Part shown: piece after piece, positions 20,588-31,660 of the stretch
Numbering within the stretch: the stretch's first letter is position 1
Layout of the letters: every line of letters begins with the position of its first letter
Assembly (NCBI GenBank): GCA_022266195.1
Contig: WHVY01000003.1
Coordinates: 9,176,001-9,240,000, forward strand
Length of the DNA: 64,000 bases
Direction: 5' to 3'
DNA from: Tetranychus cinnabarinus
Taxonomy: Eukaryota; Arthropoda; Arachnida; Trombidiformes; Tetranychidae
Notes under the pieces: generated by a model
Database searches by the model: none
Seen by the model: only the letters and a program-made list of their open reading frames with translations
Told to the model about the DNA's origin: nothing
Translations under genes and position numbers: made by a program

Positions 20588-21621
20588 TGAAAGGTTAAAC
20601 AGTTCAATTCGTTTACAAACGTAGAGTTGATTTAAACACAATTAAATTTAATCACAATTAAAGTTGAATTCAAACAAACTCAGAAGATTTATTCAGTCTT
20701 TCAAATCCTGAATGTTCAGGTTCTTTTAGGATCACTAGTTTACAAACTAAGAAATATGACCAAGATTAGACTGGATTACCAAAGGTTTAGAAACCACAAG
20801 TTGACCAAGAATGTTACTTGAAACAATGAAACTAGATTCGACTGGTTTGGTCACTTATACTGTTGAGTTAGCTTAGAAGCTCTTGAACCCTTATCTTGTT
20901 GACCAATTAGCTTTAGAAAGCAAAAGATGAATTTAGAGTTGAAACGAGTTTCCAAACTCTAACCAGAAACAGCTAAAAACTGAGAAGTTGAACTCGATGA
21001 TTATAATCAATAAAATAGCACACAATTCAATAGCTGTAATCTCGAGCATTGACCAGAATCAATTAGGCAAATATGTTGAGAAAACACAAATAGACTAAAG
21101 TCTTTAGGAAGCACAAAATTAAGAGCACAAATGGAAATTTTAGAAAACTTAAAGATATTTATTAACACCAAAAGAAAACCCAGAAAATATGAAGAGATGA
21201 AGGTTTATAAACCAGGATGAATTTAACAACTTATTAGCAGAATTGTAAAACACTTAAAGATAGATTCAGTTCATTTTGATACTTAATTATGATTAAAATC
21301 AAAGACAAATCAAAAAAGACCATTAAACTCAATTATGAGAACCCATTATATACTGTTTTTAACGGAAGGAAAAGAACACAAGAAAAAGGAAAAGGAATGA
21401 TTATGTAAGCTTAGAAGCTCTGACCAATTATCACTGTGACAACAGTAAACAATCTTATGATGTCATTGTTAGGGATTATTACAAAATTTACAAAACCAAT
21501 TTTTTATATTTTAACCAATGAAGCTTATAAGCTGAACAAAATGAAAATTAAAGATTAAATGATTAAATGATTTTTATCAAATGATTATGATTGGAATGAT
21601 TTTGGGCAACTCTACCCTTCA
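20588..21621 (-). repeat. 5' LTR of element A
   Basis: It is 1034 bp with TG...CA ends in the plus reading. Only one T-run length difference from the other LTR was noticed by eye. A TATATAA-like box lies at the position matching 10857-10864 of the other copy, and an AATAAA (minus) at the position matching 10200-10205, leaving about 650 bp between them. The LTR contains many short palindromes. Confidence 0.93.
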
Positions 21622-21697
21622 TATTGTTGATCATCATGATAAAGATTCTCATAATGATGAAAATGCAAAGAACTACTTTTTTATCTTTCTTTTCTTT

Positions 21698-21712
21698 CTT
21701 CTTCTTCTTCTT

Positions 21713-21742
<30 letters not shown>
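21698..21742. repeat. CTT microsatellite (15 units)
   Basis: Uninterrupted CTT repeat 76 bp right of element A. It creates spurious poly-Lys and poly-Leu ORFs on the two strands. Confidence 0.95.
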
Positions 21743-21747
<5 letters not shown>

Positions 21748-22576
21748 TGCCTCTCTCTCTCTTTCTTTCCAAATTACAAAACTGAAAAAACAGCTTTTTC
21801 TTTCCTTTTTCATGATAAAAATCGAGAATCATGCGCTGATAGAATCAATAAAGTTATCAATTGGAGGTGCGCCAACAAATTGAACCAAAACAATCAACGA
21901 TAAACAGAAATAGCTCAATTAGATTTTGCTTGAATCACAAGGTGAATGGAGATGAAATTTCAATAATCAATGAGTTTTACTTCACAAATTGTTGTTTAGA
22001 TGGCGTTGAGAGTTCAATGAAGCTCAGCATTTCATTTGAACATTTCATTTCATAAAACAAATCAATTTGATCATTTCAAATTATCTTCAACTAAATTGAT
22101 ATTTCAATAGCATCAAGCAAAACATTAAAAACTGAAACAAAATGTTAGGCCAACAAATCTGAAGATCTTACTTGAAGTGAAGTTGCTCATTGAACAAAAG
22201 ATGTTTAATGGTCAGACTTTTAGGCACTTATCGGCTACTTAAAGTCAATTTGTCAGAATTGATACAATTATTGCCACAAATTGAATTGGACTCAAGAGAA
22301 AATAAAGGAAAGAGGAAAAATTTTTGTAGTTTTAATTTCCATTTATTAGGGTCTAGATTCAGTAAGTGTCAAGAATCAAAATTAACCCAAAAGTCAAAAT
22401 AGATTCCAAAAATACAATATTCAATTGGTTTTAATTTATTTTGTTAATTTTTTGATAATCACTCCTCAAAGAGTATAACTCACTCTGTCCTTTGTAATAG
22501 ATTGTGGTCTTTACTCTTTGGTTACAATAAAAGCTATTTAATCTGGAGCAATTCAACAATTAATTCAATGCCAAGT
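21743..22576. other. intergenic, no gene seen
   Basis: AT-rich sequence downstream of the lipase stop codon. It contains lipase 3' UTR candidates but no recognisable coding or RNA gene. Confidence 0.6.
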
Positions 22577-24040
22577 TTAGCTGGATTGCCTTAAATGCCT
22601 TACAATGTGAACATTAACCATCTCATAGACGTTTGATGCTATACAAAAGTCTCCATGAGTAAAATTTTTATCCTTTACTCGGTATTCAATAATCGGAACT
22701 GGAAAAGGCAAGAAAAGGTTAATCTTTTCAATTCAATATTTCAATTTGATTTCAGTCTTTTCTCACCTTTAACCGCTTTCTTAAGTAATTGAACATCTTT
22801 TGGAGAGACTAAAATATCATTATCGGATGACATGATTACAATATTTTTCAAATTGATTGCAGAAAGTTTATATTCTGGAGGATTTATGGACCCATACCGA
22901 GCAAGATTTTCAAGCCAACCATAATCAAATTTAGCAAACTTTCCAGTGGCAGCAGATGATCCATAGTGAACCAGATTCCAGAATGAAGTGGGATTAATGC
23001 CTTGTTTTATGTAGACTAACAATCTAGATGAGTTTAGTGCATTTGGATTTTTACCAATTATGAATTCAAATACCGATTGACAAATATTAAGGCCTCCTAA
23101 TTCACCACAAAATTGATCAACAACTGGATCAAGTACACTTTTTGGAATTGCAAATTCTGCTTTAATCAGAGTTCCAATCCTGAGTAAACCCGGCACTTTT
23201 GCAATCGATCTAAGTTGACTAGCCATGTTGCCCAAAAAGACGGCTGGTGCCAATCCATAGAAAAGGTTAATCTTTGCTGAATATTCTGGTTTCTCGGCTA
23301 AAAGACCAAACATTATCATTGCTCCTTGGGAAACACCAATCCAGTCCAGTTTCTCTGATTTTCAACGAAAGTTAAATGTTTAAGAAAAATGTAAATATCC
23401 AACAATGCTAGAACTAATAAACACTTACTGTAACCAGTTTTTCGCAAAATATAATCAATAACGGCTGGTGAATCGTAAATAATCATTTCATCAAATGAAA
23501 ATTTCCAAAAATCTGAATCTAAATGATGAAAATATTGGTGAGTGGCGAGCCAAACCTAAATATTTAAATACCTTTTTCTGGATCAAGAAAAGTGTGATTC
23601 TGTGAAAATTGGTTGCCTCTTGAGTTGGGCATCCAAACATCGTAACCATAATTGGCCAGTAAATAGGGTAAATTGCGACCTTCCACATTGAGGTCAACAT
23701 TGGGCTTTCCATTTGTCCAGTCAGCAGCAAACCCACCTGCAGAGCCAATAACCCAATGCAAAGTTGAACCAATAAGACCATGTTGTACCACAACCGGTCT
23801 GATTGTTGGTTTTTTTGCTGCCTTCAATATTGGGTTTATTACTCGGTGAATTGCAATTATGTAACCATCAGTCGTTTTAACCCAGTGAGTATCACATTTG
23901 AAATTACGAGATTCAATCATTTCACAGGGAGTTCTGTTTTCGTCGGGATCAGACACCAACCGTTCCAACCTTTTATCACAAAGATTACAATTAAGGCTAG
24001 AGATTAATAAGACAATTGATAGCCAATGCTTCATATTCAT
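22577..24040 (-). CDS. secreted/lysosomal acid lipase (AB-hydrolase lipase family)
   Basis: Four exons: 24040-23572, 23518-23429, 23354-22767, 22698-22577. All junctions are GT/AG and in phase, giving 422 residues, normal for gastric/lysosomal acid lipases (~400). It begins with a hydrophobic signal peptide (KHWLSIVLLISSLNCNL). Family marks in order: the oxyanion-side VVQHGLIGS, the DVWMPNSRGN..S..H segment, the FWKFSFDEM motif, nucleophile elbow GVSQG with S195, acid D366 in SSDND, and H397 in THGDF. The triad is complete, so an active esterase on triglycerides or cholesteryl esters is expected, in lysosome or gut lumen. The last 41 residues need the short terminal exon: without it the frame ends early after a donor site and the catalytic His is lost. 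The gene lies between the two retrotransposons. Confidence 0.92.
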
Positions 24041-25523
24041 CTTTATTGTTCAACTTTAATCTCAATTTTAACTCAATCACAGACTCTTTTCAAAATTATT
24101 GGCTTCATCTATTATGGATGGATTGTGTCTCAATTCAATTAATATCTCAGATACGACCCAATCAATAAAACAATTAATGCTTGATATTGAAATTGAGTCT
24201 CTAATTAATGTGTGATTATAATTAAATGTTGCCATCTTTGGTATTGAAGAGCAAATCAATAGCCAATAATCATTAACAAGGAAGTTTCAATGTTTCTTAA
24301 TGAAAATGTCTGATTCAAGGGTAAACCAAATCACGGGCAAAGTTAATGAGTCAACCTCCACCTAATTTGGACTTGAACATGAAATTGTCAGTCTGATAAA
24401 GTTTTAATACAATAATTGATAAGCCTTTGTGCATAATTTATATTAAAGGATGAAATCAATGAATCCTTGAGTTAAAAATCAAGATGAATCCTGATAATTT
24501 AATGAGAGGAAAGAATGGAATCAATTTTACTATTGATTGGACATCAAATGCACCATTAATATTTTAATATTGATAAATGCAATTTTTCATTGTACAACCC
24601 TTTTATGGGTCAAAATTGTGTGCTAAATTAACTCTCTATTGTTGGTTAAATTATTTAGTTTGGTCAGACTTCAAGTAAATTATTCATCAGGAAACAAAAT
24701 GTAATAATATTAGATGAAGAAGAATCAATGAAGTTGATCTAATAGTTTCGAAAAATAACTTCTTTCCTAATGTGATTATCAACAGAAATCGGTTATACAA
24801 ATGAGTGTAAACTCCTTTCAAAAATACTGAAGACTGGTTTGATGAATTTTCTGGTACACCATTAGAAGAGATAAGCAGAACCAGAATTCCTTTCTTGAGA
24901 ATCGGATGCAATATACAATTGATTAGGATGAGAGAGTTTGGTTTTCTTTATGATTCTTCAATGGTTCCTACAAAATGAGATCCACCGATATTGCTTTGAC
25001 TTCAGGATTACCCATAAATCTGCTGGTTCTTTACCGAAATGTCCTTTTTGACCATTACCGGGAATGCGGGAAATGGTGATGAATCCTTTGGATATTGAGG
25101 TAACAATTCATAAACGCATATAATTAACAATAGTCAGAGAATTAAGACTTGAGATCTAAGAAAATCAATGTTTGGATCGATATGGATATTTATAATGTAT
25201 CAATCTAAAGATTTGGATCTCGGATTATAACTACTTTTTAACAGTTACCGTATCTTTTGCTGATAACCTTTAAAATGAAAATATAATTTCGTTTCTACTT
25301 TTCTTGGTTCCTTCCTCCTCTTTGGCTTTAGAAACACTATCGATGATTAATATTAGGTACAATGTTCTGAATTATCTGCATTGATAAGCAGCTCCATTCT
25401 AATTTGCTCAGTCAGTTATCTTTCTGATTGTCAATCAGTGATTGTGGATAAATACACTTGATTTAAAAGCAAATTCATCACAAGTTCACCAGGCGTTATA
25501 AACATTTTGTTATGGTTTTTAGT
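24041..25523. other. intergenic, no gene seen
   Basis: AT-rich region upstream of the lipase and left of element B. Short ORFs have no recognisable motif. The last four bases (25520-25523, TAGT) are the left target duplication of element B. Confidence 0.6.
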
Positions 25524-26064
25524 TGTAAGGGGTTGACTCATTCACAAACTCTTTTCTCCTTTTAAACTTATTTCTCAATCTTTAATTTTTTATTCTTTGT
25601 CATTTCCTGAATAGTCATTGGCTATCATTACAAATTAGTTTTCTTATCTGACAAACTCTTAGCTATAAATGTATCTCATTTTCCACTTTAGACATCAGTC
25701 TACTTTTACTCATTATTGGACTTAAACCTTAGTCAATTATTCTTGTCCTCAATTGTCAGTCATTAAGACTTATCCTCATTGTCATTCAAATCGACCTTAT
25801 TTAAATTCTCAAACTGAAATCTATTCTATTCATTACTCTCTGTGATCTCAAAACCTTAAATTGTAAAATAGTCAAAGTGCTCTCTCTTTACTAATTAATC
25901 ACTAATAAACGGTGGGATTCCAATAACACCAAAAAATTGTTGTTAGGCTTGTGTGCCTTTTACATTGTTTGAATTGGAAGCTTTAAGCCTCCAATAGTAA
26001 AGATCTCGGTGCACATTCAATTAATTGATTGACTGTGACTCAATCTCAGACCTTATCCCTAACA
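25524..26064 (+). repeat. 5' LTR of element B
   Basis: 541 bp. Promoter TATAAAT at 25664-25670 and polyadenylation signal AATAAA at 25904-25909. It contains one hairpin of the element's repeat family (25973-25995). Confidence 0.94.
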
Positions 26065-26066
26065 AC

Positions 26067-26079
26067 TGGTGGAGATGCC
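26067..26079 (+). promoter_or_regulatory. primer binding site of element B (tRNA-Ala-like)
   Basis: TGGTGGAGATGCC lies two bases after the 5' LTR. It is complementary to the 3' end expected of a tRNA-Ala (GGCATCTCCA plus CCA). The primer identity is inferred from general tRNA sequence knowledge. Confidence 0.78.
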
Positions 26080-26284
26080 TCATTAATTCGTTCTTGGGAT
26101 CTCACCGCAAAGCTTTGTGATAAAAGAATTTCTTCAAAGAACAATCTCCTGTGTCAAAGAATTCGTTTTGTGAAAAAACTAAAATTGTGAAACAAAAGGC
26201 TTAAAGCTTTTTGTGTGTTTCCCTTCATCAAAAATCGATAATTTAAACTCAACTTCAGATTCAAGTGATTCCTTTAAATCAATC

Positions 26285-29200
26285 ATGAGTGGTGAAGACA
26301 AGCTACCTGAAATTATAACAATCGAAGATTTCATCAAAGATGATAAAAACAAGCAAGCTTATTGTGCAGCAGTCGGTGTAAATTATGATAAAAACATCAA
26401 TCAAGCTAAAGGCGTCGTAGTGAGATGCATCAAGCAAGCAATGATTACTATGTCACTTTATCATGGTCTAATTACAAGAGAAGATCAAATGAATTTTTCA
26501 AACCCTTATATTCCTGAACTACACGACTGTCCTCCAATCCTCATGAAACTCAGAACCAATGGTCTATCCGAACCCAACATTAGGAAACTAGTTTTTGGAA
26601 ACCATCTCGAGCAAGTATTAACTAAAAATGATCTTAAAAGAAAGGGGTTTGCCTCTGACCAAATTAAAATTTACCAAAGAATCTTTCCTGTAAAAGAATC
26701 TACTCCTATCCTCTCTAGTCGTAACTCAAAATTACCAGATATTGAAATTGAAACATCAGATTCAGCATCAGAAAGATCTGAGAAATCAGATATGTCAGTT
26801 GAAACAGTTATCAATAGAACTAGGAAGAAGAGTAAGAGAAAACCAATTGATGAAGAGAAATTAGAATTATTGAAATATGAATGGGACAGAGTTATCAACG
26901 ATTTCAATGGAAATCGAGATAACCTAAATGAATGGTTAATATGCTTTGAAGAAAGAATAGAAATTTTTTCTTTAAGAAATATTACAGCAGTTCAAATTTT
27001 GTCAGCTAAAATTCCAGCAAATTTATTGAGAGATGCAAAGAAGCATTTTAAAGTTAAAAATTTTGATAATACTCGAGTTCAAGATATTATTAATTATTTA
27101 AGAAGCAATCATGTAGGAGATACTGAATTAGTTTCAGCGTCTATTACAATTTTTTCAAGCAGATTAGAAAGAGGAATGAATGTTAGAGCACATTGTGAAA
27201 AGATAAGAGAAGCTGTCTTGCTAAGGGCACCTTCAACAACTGAAGAAGCTTTAGTTATAATTTTAATTTTCTCATTTTCAGAGGAAATTAAAAACTATCT
27301 AAGAAATAACACAGAAATCAGGACTTACGATCGATTAGTTTCAACAGTAATGTCTTATTTAGCTCATAATGAAAGGTTTAATAATAATCAAAAGAGACAC
27401 AGTGACAACATAAGTAACCGATATGATTCGGGAAGAAATAATCAGAATAATTACAGAAATAACAACAACCGCAGCTTCAACAACAACCGCAGTTTCAACA
27501 ATGACTATCAAAGAAATAATAGGTCAAATCAAGGTCGACATCAAAACAACAATCAACGTAGCAGTTATAATCAAAGCAACAATTACAATCAAAGCAACAA
27601 CTACAACAAGCACAATCAAAGCAACTACAATCGTAACAGTAACTATCAAAGACAAAGTAGAGGACAAAATCAAAATCAAAATAGCAACAAGAATGAAAAT
27701 TGTTTCATATGTGATCAACCTGGTCACCTTCCAAAAGACTGTAACCTGCGACAAAAGTATGAAAATCCAACAAAGAAAGCAGCATTTCTAAATCCTCAAG
27801 CTTCAACTTCAAATGATAATCATGAGAATGATGCAAATTATTGTTTAATGGCTCGAAGAGTAAAAGACGATTACGAAGAACCTAAAAAGTATTGCATGAT
27901 GGTTAGACAACCAAGAGCAAGTGTAGACGATGATAGCTTTCCTGATATTATGTATACTCTAAAAGTTGAAAATAGAGATATTCCGCCGATAAAAGCCCTG
28001 TTAGATACTGGAGCAGAATCTACGCTAGTTCGAGCTGATTTAGCAGAGAAACTTGGCTTACTCATCTATCACTCAAAGCACGCATTCATCGGTTTAGGAG
28101 GTGAATCAAAGGCTATTAAAGCAACTGGAATTAGTCAAATACTTCTAAATGCTCGTCCTAAGCTTACTACAATTTCATTATTGGTTTACATTTTCCCTGA
28201 ATTACCTTGGCCTATGGTCTTAGGAAAAAACTTTCTCTATCTTACAGAAATGACTCTAATTTTTCGAGAAGAGAAAAAAGCTCATCTACTTCGATATGGC
28301 GAAGAACTAAATGTGATAGCAAAAATTCCAAAACCTGCTGCTTGGGAATATCTATTTGAAGATTATTTTCCTAGATTTCTAGCTAACAAGAAAGCTACAA
28401 GGAGTTTATTAATGGGTAGAAAAGACGAGAGGCCCATGGCTTCTACGTCAGAAAGTGATTCAAGCAAAGAAGAATCAAAAGTCGCATTTTTCAAAAGACT
28501 TCCTGAGGAAGAATTAAAGATGGTTTTTGCAATAAGCAAAGATAATGAAAAGCACTCAAAGGAGATAAGAAAAAGAAAACTCACAACACGAGCAGAAGAA
28601 TTTCCTCCTGAAGTCGCTAACTTAGAATCAACCTTAGCTAAAGGTATTTCTATTGATTTGGAACGAGATGAGAAAATTCGAATGAAAAATTTCCTACTCG
28701 ATTTCAAAGATTGTTTTTCGGTGCACAAATACGATTTGGGTCGTATTCCAGCAGATGTAGTCAACATCAAAATAGACATTGGTCTTAACCCGATACCAAG
28801 GTGTAACCCGTATCGCCTCGGTCCAAAGAAAAGAGCAATAATGGATGAAAAACTGCAAGAATTACAGAAACATGGTATTATTGAGACCAGTAATTCACCT
28901 GGCGGTTCACCAGCCTTTTTGGTACCAAAACCTAATGGAAGCTATCGACTAGTAACTAGCTTTCAAGAATTGAATGCAATTTGTAAAACGCGTTCCTATC
29001 CTATGCCAAACGTGGACGATTTTATACAACACTTGGTTGGATATAATTATTTTATCACATTGGACCTAACACAAGGGTTCCATCAGATTGAACTTGCACC
29101 GTCCGAAAGAGAAAAAGTCGCTTTCGTAACTGAATCTGGCAAATATCAATATGTTCGATTGCCTATGGGACTTGCTGATAGTCCAGCTTACTTTCAAGCT

Positions 29201-31660
29201 TTTGTTAATAAAGTATTTGGAGATCAAATCTACAAGCGCTGCCTAGCTTACATCGACGATGTTATTATTTTTGGTAAAGACTTCAATGATTTAATGGTAA
29301 ATGCAACTGAAGTATTTAAAAGAATCAGAGATTATGGGTTAAAGGTACAACCTGATAAATGTAAATTTGGACATAAAGAAGTTAAATTTCTTGGTCACAT
29401 CATTTCTGGAAAAACTGTAAAACCTGATCCTGAAAAAATTGAAAGGCTCAAAGCTTTTCAACCACCCAAAGATGTTAAGGCTCTTCAGAGTCAATTGGGA
29501 CTCTTTAACTATCTAGCTAGATATATTCCTGATTATGCTAACTTAGCTTCTAACTTATTTGAATTATGCTCAAAGAAAACAAAATTTAAATGGACTGAAA
29601 GTCATCAGCAAGCTTGGAAAAAGATAAAAGAAGCACTAATCAAAGACTGTGAACTAGCACAATTTGATCTCACTAAAGAGCATAAATTAGTAGTTGACGC
29701 CTCCTCAATCGCCGTTGGTGGCATGTTACTGCAGCTAGAAGAAGGTAATTGGCGACCTGTCTGCTATTTTGGTCAAAAGATGGCAAAACATCAACTTGGT
29801 TATACGATCACAGAAAAAGAATGTCTTGCTGTGATAGTTGGTGTGAAAAAGTTTCAACATTATCTACTTGGTAAAAAGTTTACTATTGTCAGTGACCACC
29901 ACGCTTTATGTGCACTCAAGAAAATTGATTTTAAATGCACACGTTTGCATAGATGGGCAACGTTAATCGCACAATTTAACTACAATATTGAATACTCAAA
30001 AGGAAGTGAGCATCCAGCAGACTGCTTTTCTAGATCTAATGAATGGCGTCATAAACGTCAAGGAGAAATTGACGAGGAAGATTTTTACAAATATTGCCAC
30101 TTCGCAATCAAAGTTAAGCAAAAGTATGCAAGATTCGGAAGAATCGAACTCATCAAAGAAGAAGATGAAAACTGGTATGATAAACCTGATGTTATTTCAA
30201 TTCCACATTCAGAAACTTGTGATGTGGAAGCCCTCGATAAAGAAGATGCACCTAAATACGCTCTATTTGCTAAAAGACTAATACTTGAAATGAAAGAAAA
30301 CTCAAATGCTCCAGAAATTTATGATGATAATGCGATTCATCGATTCATTTTATTAGCATCTCAAAAAGATTTAATCAGCGAAGAATCAACAATACTAAAA
30401 GAACAAGAAAAAGATCAATATTGCAAGCAATGCGTCAACGCTCTAAAAAGAAATCAACTCACTTCGAAATTCGTGATAAAATCTAATATCCTTTACCGCA
30501 GAAGAAAGAAAAGTAAACCTGCCATTGTATTACCAATCAAGATGATTGACAAAGTTTTTAAACAATATCATGCTGACCCTGTTGGAGGTCACTACGGTTT
30601 TAAACCTACTTGCAGAAGAATCAAAGAAGTTTTCTGGTGGTCCAACATGGACGAGATAATCAGATCTAAAATTAATATTTGCGAAAAATGTTCAAAATAC
30701 AAGCATAAAACGGTCAACGATAAAATTCAACGCGCTATGCCTATTCCAACAAATCCATTCGAAAGGATTCAGATTGATGTTCAAGGTCCCTTTAAACCAT
30801 CTAAACGCAGAAATCAATATTTATTTGTTGCTATCGATATCTTAACTAAATACATATTTGCTAAAGCTTACCGTAATCAAGGTACAAGAGAATTGCTAGA
30901 CTTTCTTGATTACATGATTCAAATCATTGGAATACCTGCAACTGTTCAAACGGATAATGGACCTTGTTTCATCTCTAAAGATACAAAAGACTATTTTGAA
31001 AAATTAGGAATAAAGCATCAAAGAACGACAGCATACCGTCCTACATCAAATGGAGCAATTGAAAGAGCAAACCGTACTATCGGTACAAGAATTAAAATGT
31101 ATGCTAATGGTAAAGAAAAAGAATGGGATCAAGAAATAAGAGACATTGTTCTAGGTTACAACTCTACACCATCTGAAAATTTGGGTATTTCACCTCATCG
31201 ACTAGTATTCAACATAAAACCTAGAACTCCACTGGAAAACAAACTTGAAATTGAACAAGTACCTGCATTATCTGAAGAAATTGAAAAAGAAAGAACTAGA
31301 GTACATGATAAACTAGTCAAACAACAAGAAGACCGTATGGCTAAAGCACCTTTAAAACCTATTCCTTTCAAACCTGGCGACTTTGTCAGAAAAGCGGTAA
31401 AATATCTTGATAGAAAGTTAGGCAAAAAACTAACTCCTGCTTTCAAAGGTACTTATGTTGTTTCAAAAGTCTATGACTCTACAGCTCTAATTACTGATCC
31501 TAAAAACATGAAACGACACAAAGTAAATTTCGAAGATCTGAAAAAGATTCACATTAACTCTGATAATGAAGCTAGTAGCGAAGAAGACTCAAGCTCAAAT
31601 CAATCTGATTCTGAAGTAGAATCAGCTAGAGAAGAAAACTCTAAAAATATCAAAGAATGA
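26285..31660 (+). CDS. element B Gag-Pol polyprotein
   Basis: 1791 residues from the ATG at 26285; the frame is open further upstream but only with a GTG start inside a hairpin. Gag ends with an Asn/Gln-rich, Arg-rich tract (about residues 375-470) and one CCHC knuckle (C473, C476, H481, C486). Protease DTGA has D574. RT carries LDL near 926 and YIDD at 989-992. RNase H has Asp at 1138. Integrase has an HHCC finger near 1430-1470 and a perfect DD35E core (D1498, D1557, E1593). Gag and Pol are fused without frameshift. The C-terminus is a Ser/Glu-rich acidic tail. All catalytic motifs are intact, so the copy could be autonomous. The Pol differs clearly from element A, so the two are separate families. 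Confidence 0.95.
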   Translation: MSGEDKLPEIITIEDFIKDDKNKQAYCAAVGVNYDKNINQAKGVVVRCIKQAMITMSLYHGLITREDQMNFSNPYIPELHDCPPILMKLRTNGLSEPNIRKLVFGNHLEQVLTKNDLKRKGFASDQIKIYQRIFPVKESTPILSSRNSKLPDIEIETSDSASERSEKSDMSVETVINRTRKKSKRKPIDEEKLELLKYEWDRVINDFNGNRDNLNEWLICFEERIEIFSLRNITAVQILSAKIPANLLRDAKKHFKVKNFDNTRVQDIINYLRSNHVGDTELVSASITIFSSRLERGMNVRAHCEKIREAVLLRAPSTTEEALVIILIFSFSEEIKNYLRNNTEIRTYDRLVSTVMSYLAHNERFNNNQKRHSDNISNRYDSGRNNQNNYRNNNNRSFNNNRSFNNDYQRNNRSNQGRHQNNNQRSSYNQSNNYNQSNNYNKHNQSNYNRNSNYQRQSRGQNQNQNSNKNENCFICDQPGHLPKDCNLRQKYENPTKKAAFLNPQASTSNDNHENDANYCLMARRVKDDYEEPKKYCMMVRQPRASVDDDSFPDIMYTLKVENRDIPPIKALLDTGAESTLVRADLAEKLGLLIYHSKHAFIGLGGESKAIKATGISQILLNARPKLTTISLLVYIFPELPWPMVLGKNFLYLTEMTLIFREEKKAHLLRYGEELNVIAKIPKPAAWEYLFEDYFPRFLANKKATRSLLMGRKDERPMASTSESDSSKEESKVAFFKRLPEEELKMVFAISKDNEKHSKEIRKRKLTTRAEEFPPEVANLESTLAKGISIDLERDEKIRMKNFLLDFKDCFSVHKYDLGRIPADVVNIKIDIGLNPIPRCNPYRLGPKKRAIMDEKLQELQKHGIIETSNSPGGSPAFLVPKPNGSYRLVTSFQELNAICKTRSYPMPNVDDFIQHLVGYNYFITLDLTQGFHQIELAPSEREKVAFVTESGKYQYVRLPMGLADSPAYFQAFVNKVFGDQIYKRCLAYIDDVIIFGKDFNDLMVNATEVFKRIRDYGLKVQPDKCKFGHKEVKFLGHIISGKTVKPDPEKIERLKAFQPPKDVKALQSQLGLFNYLARYIPDYANLASNLFELCSKKTKFKWTESHQQAWKKIKEALIKDCELAQFDLTKEHKLVVDASSIAVGGMLLQLEEGNWRPVCYFGQKMAKHQLGYTITEKECLAVIVGVKKFQHYLLGKKFTIVSDHHALCALKKIDFKCTRLHRWATLIAQFNYNIEYSKGSEHPADCFSRSNEWRHKRQGEIDEEDFYKYCHFAIKVKQKYARFGRIELIKEEDENWYDKPDVISIPHSETCDVEALDKEDAPKYALFAKRLILEMKENSNAPEIYDDNAIHRFILLASQKDLISEESTILKEQEKDQYCKQCVNALKRNQLTSKFVIKSNILYRRRKKSKPAIVLPIKMIDKVFKQYHADPVGGHYGFKPTCRRIKEVFWWSNMDEIIRSKINICEKCSKYKHKTVNDKIQRAMPIPTNPFERIQIDVQGPFKPSKRRNQYLFVAIDILTKYIFAKAYRNQGTRELLDFLDYMIQIIGIPATVQTDNGPCFISKDTKDYFEKLGIKHQRTTAYRPTSNGAIERANRTIGTRIKMYANGKEKEWDQEIRDIVLGYNSTPSENLGISPHRLVFNIKPRTPLENKLEIEQVPALSEEIEKERTRVHDKLVKQQEDRMAKAPLKPIPFKPGDFVRKAVKYLDRKLGKKLTPAFKGTYVVSKVYDSTALITDPKNMKRHKVNFEDLKKIHINSDNEASSEEDSSSNQSDSEVESAREENSKNIKE

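Larger units (their letters stand above)
10100..21621 (-). mobile_element. element A: complete Ty3/Gypsy LTR retrotransposon with fused accessory module
   Basis: The element is bounded by near-identical direct LTRs starting TG and ending CA (10100-11132 and 20588-21621), flanked by a 4-bp target duplication TATT (10096-10099 and 21622-21625). It is transcribed on the minus strand. In that direction the order is 5' LTR, an Arg-type primer site (20585-20568), one uninterrupted frame encoding Gag, protease, RT, RNase H, integrase and a C-terminal zinc-finger/exonuclease-like module, a purine tract (11144-11133), and the 3' LTR. RT-RNaseH before integrase in Pol gives the Ty3/Gypsy order. Intact frame, LTR similarity and clean target duplication point to recent insertion. 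No env-like gene (signal peptide, fusion peptide, anchor) is seen. Confidence 0.95.

Noticed and set aside
21563..21883. Poly-Lys and poly-Leu ORFs
   Set aside because: Produced by the 15-unit CTT repeat.
22741..22766. Lipase ending at the stop codon at 22741
   Set aside because: That reading runs past a good splice donor and would lose the catalytic His; the exon at 22698-22577 restores THGDF in frame.
27423..27791. Thr/Ile-rich ORF overlapping element B gag
   Set aside because: Alternative-frame reading of the Asn/Gln-rich tract, no independent support.
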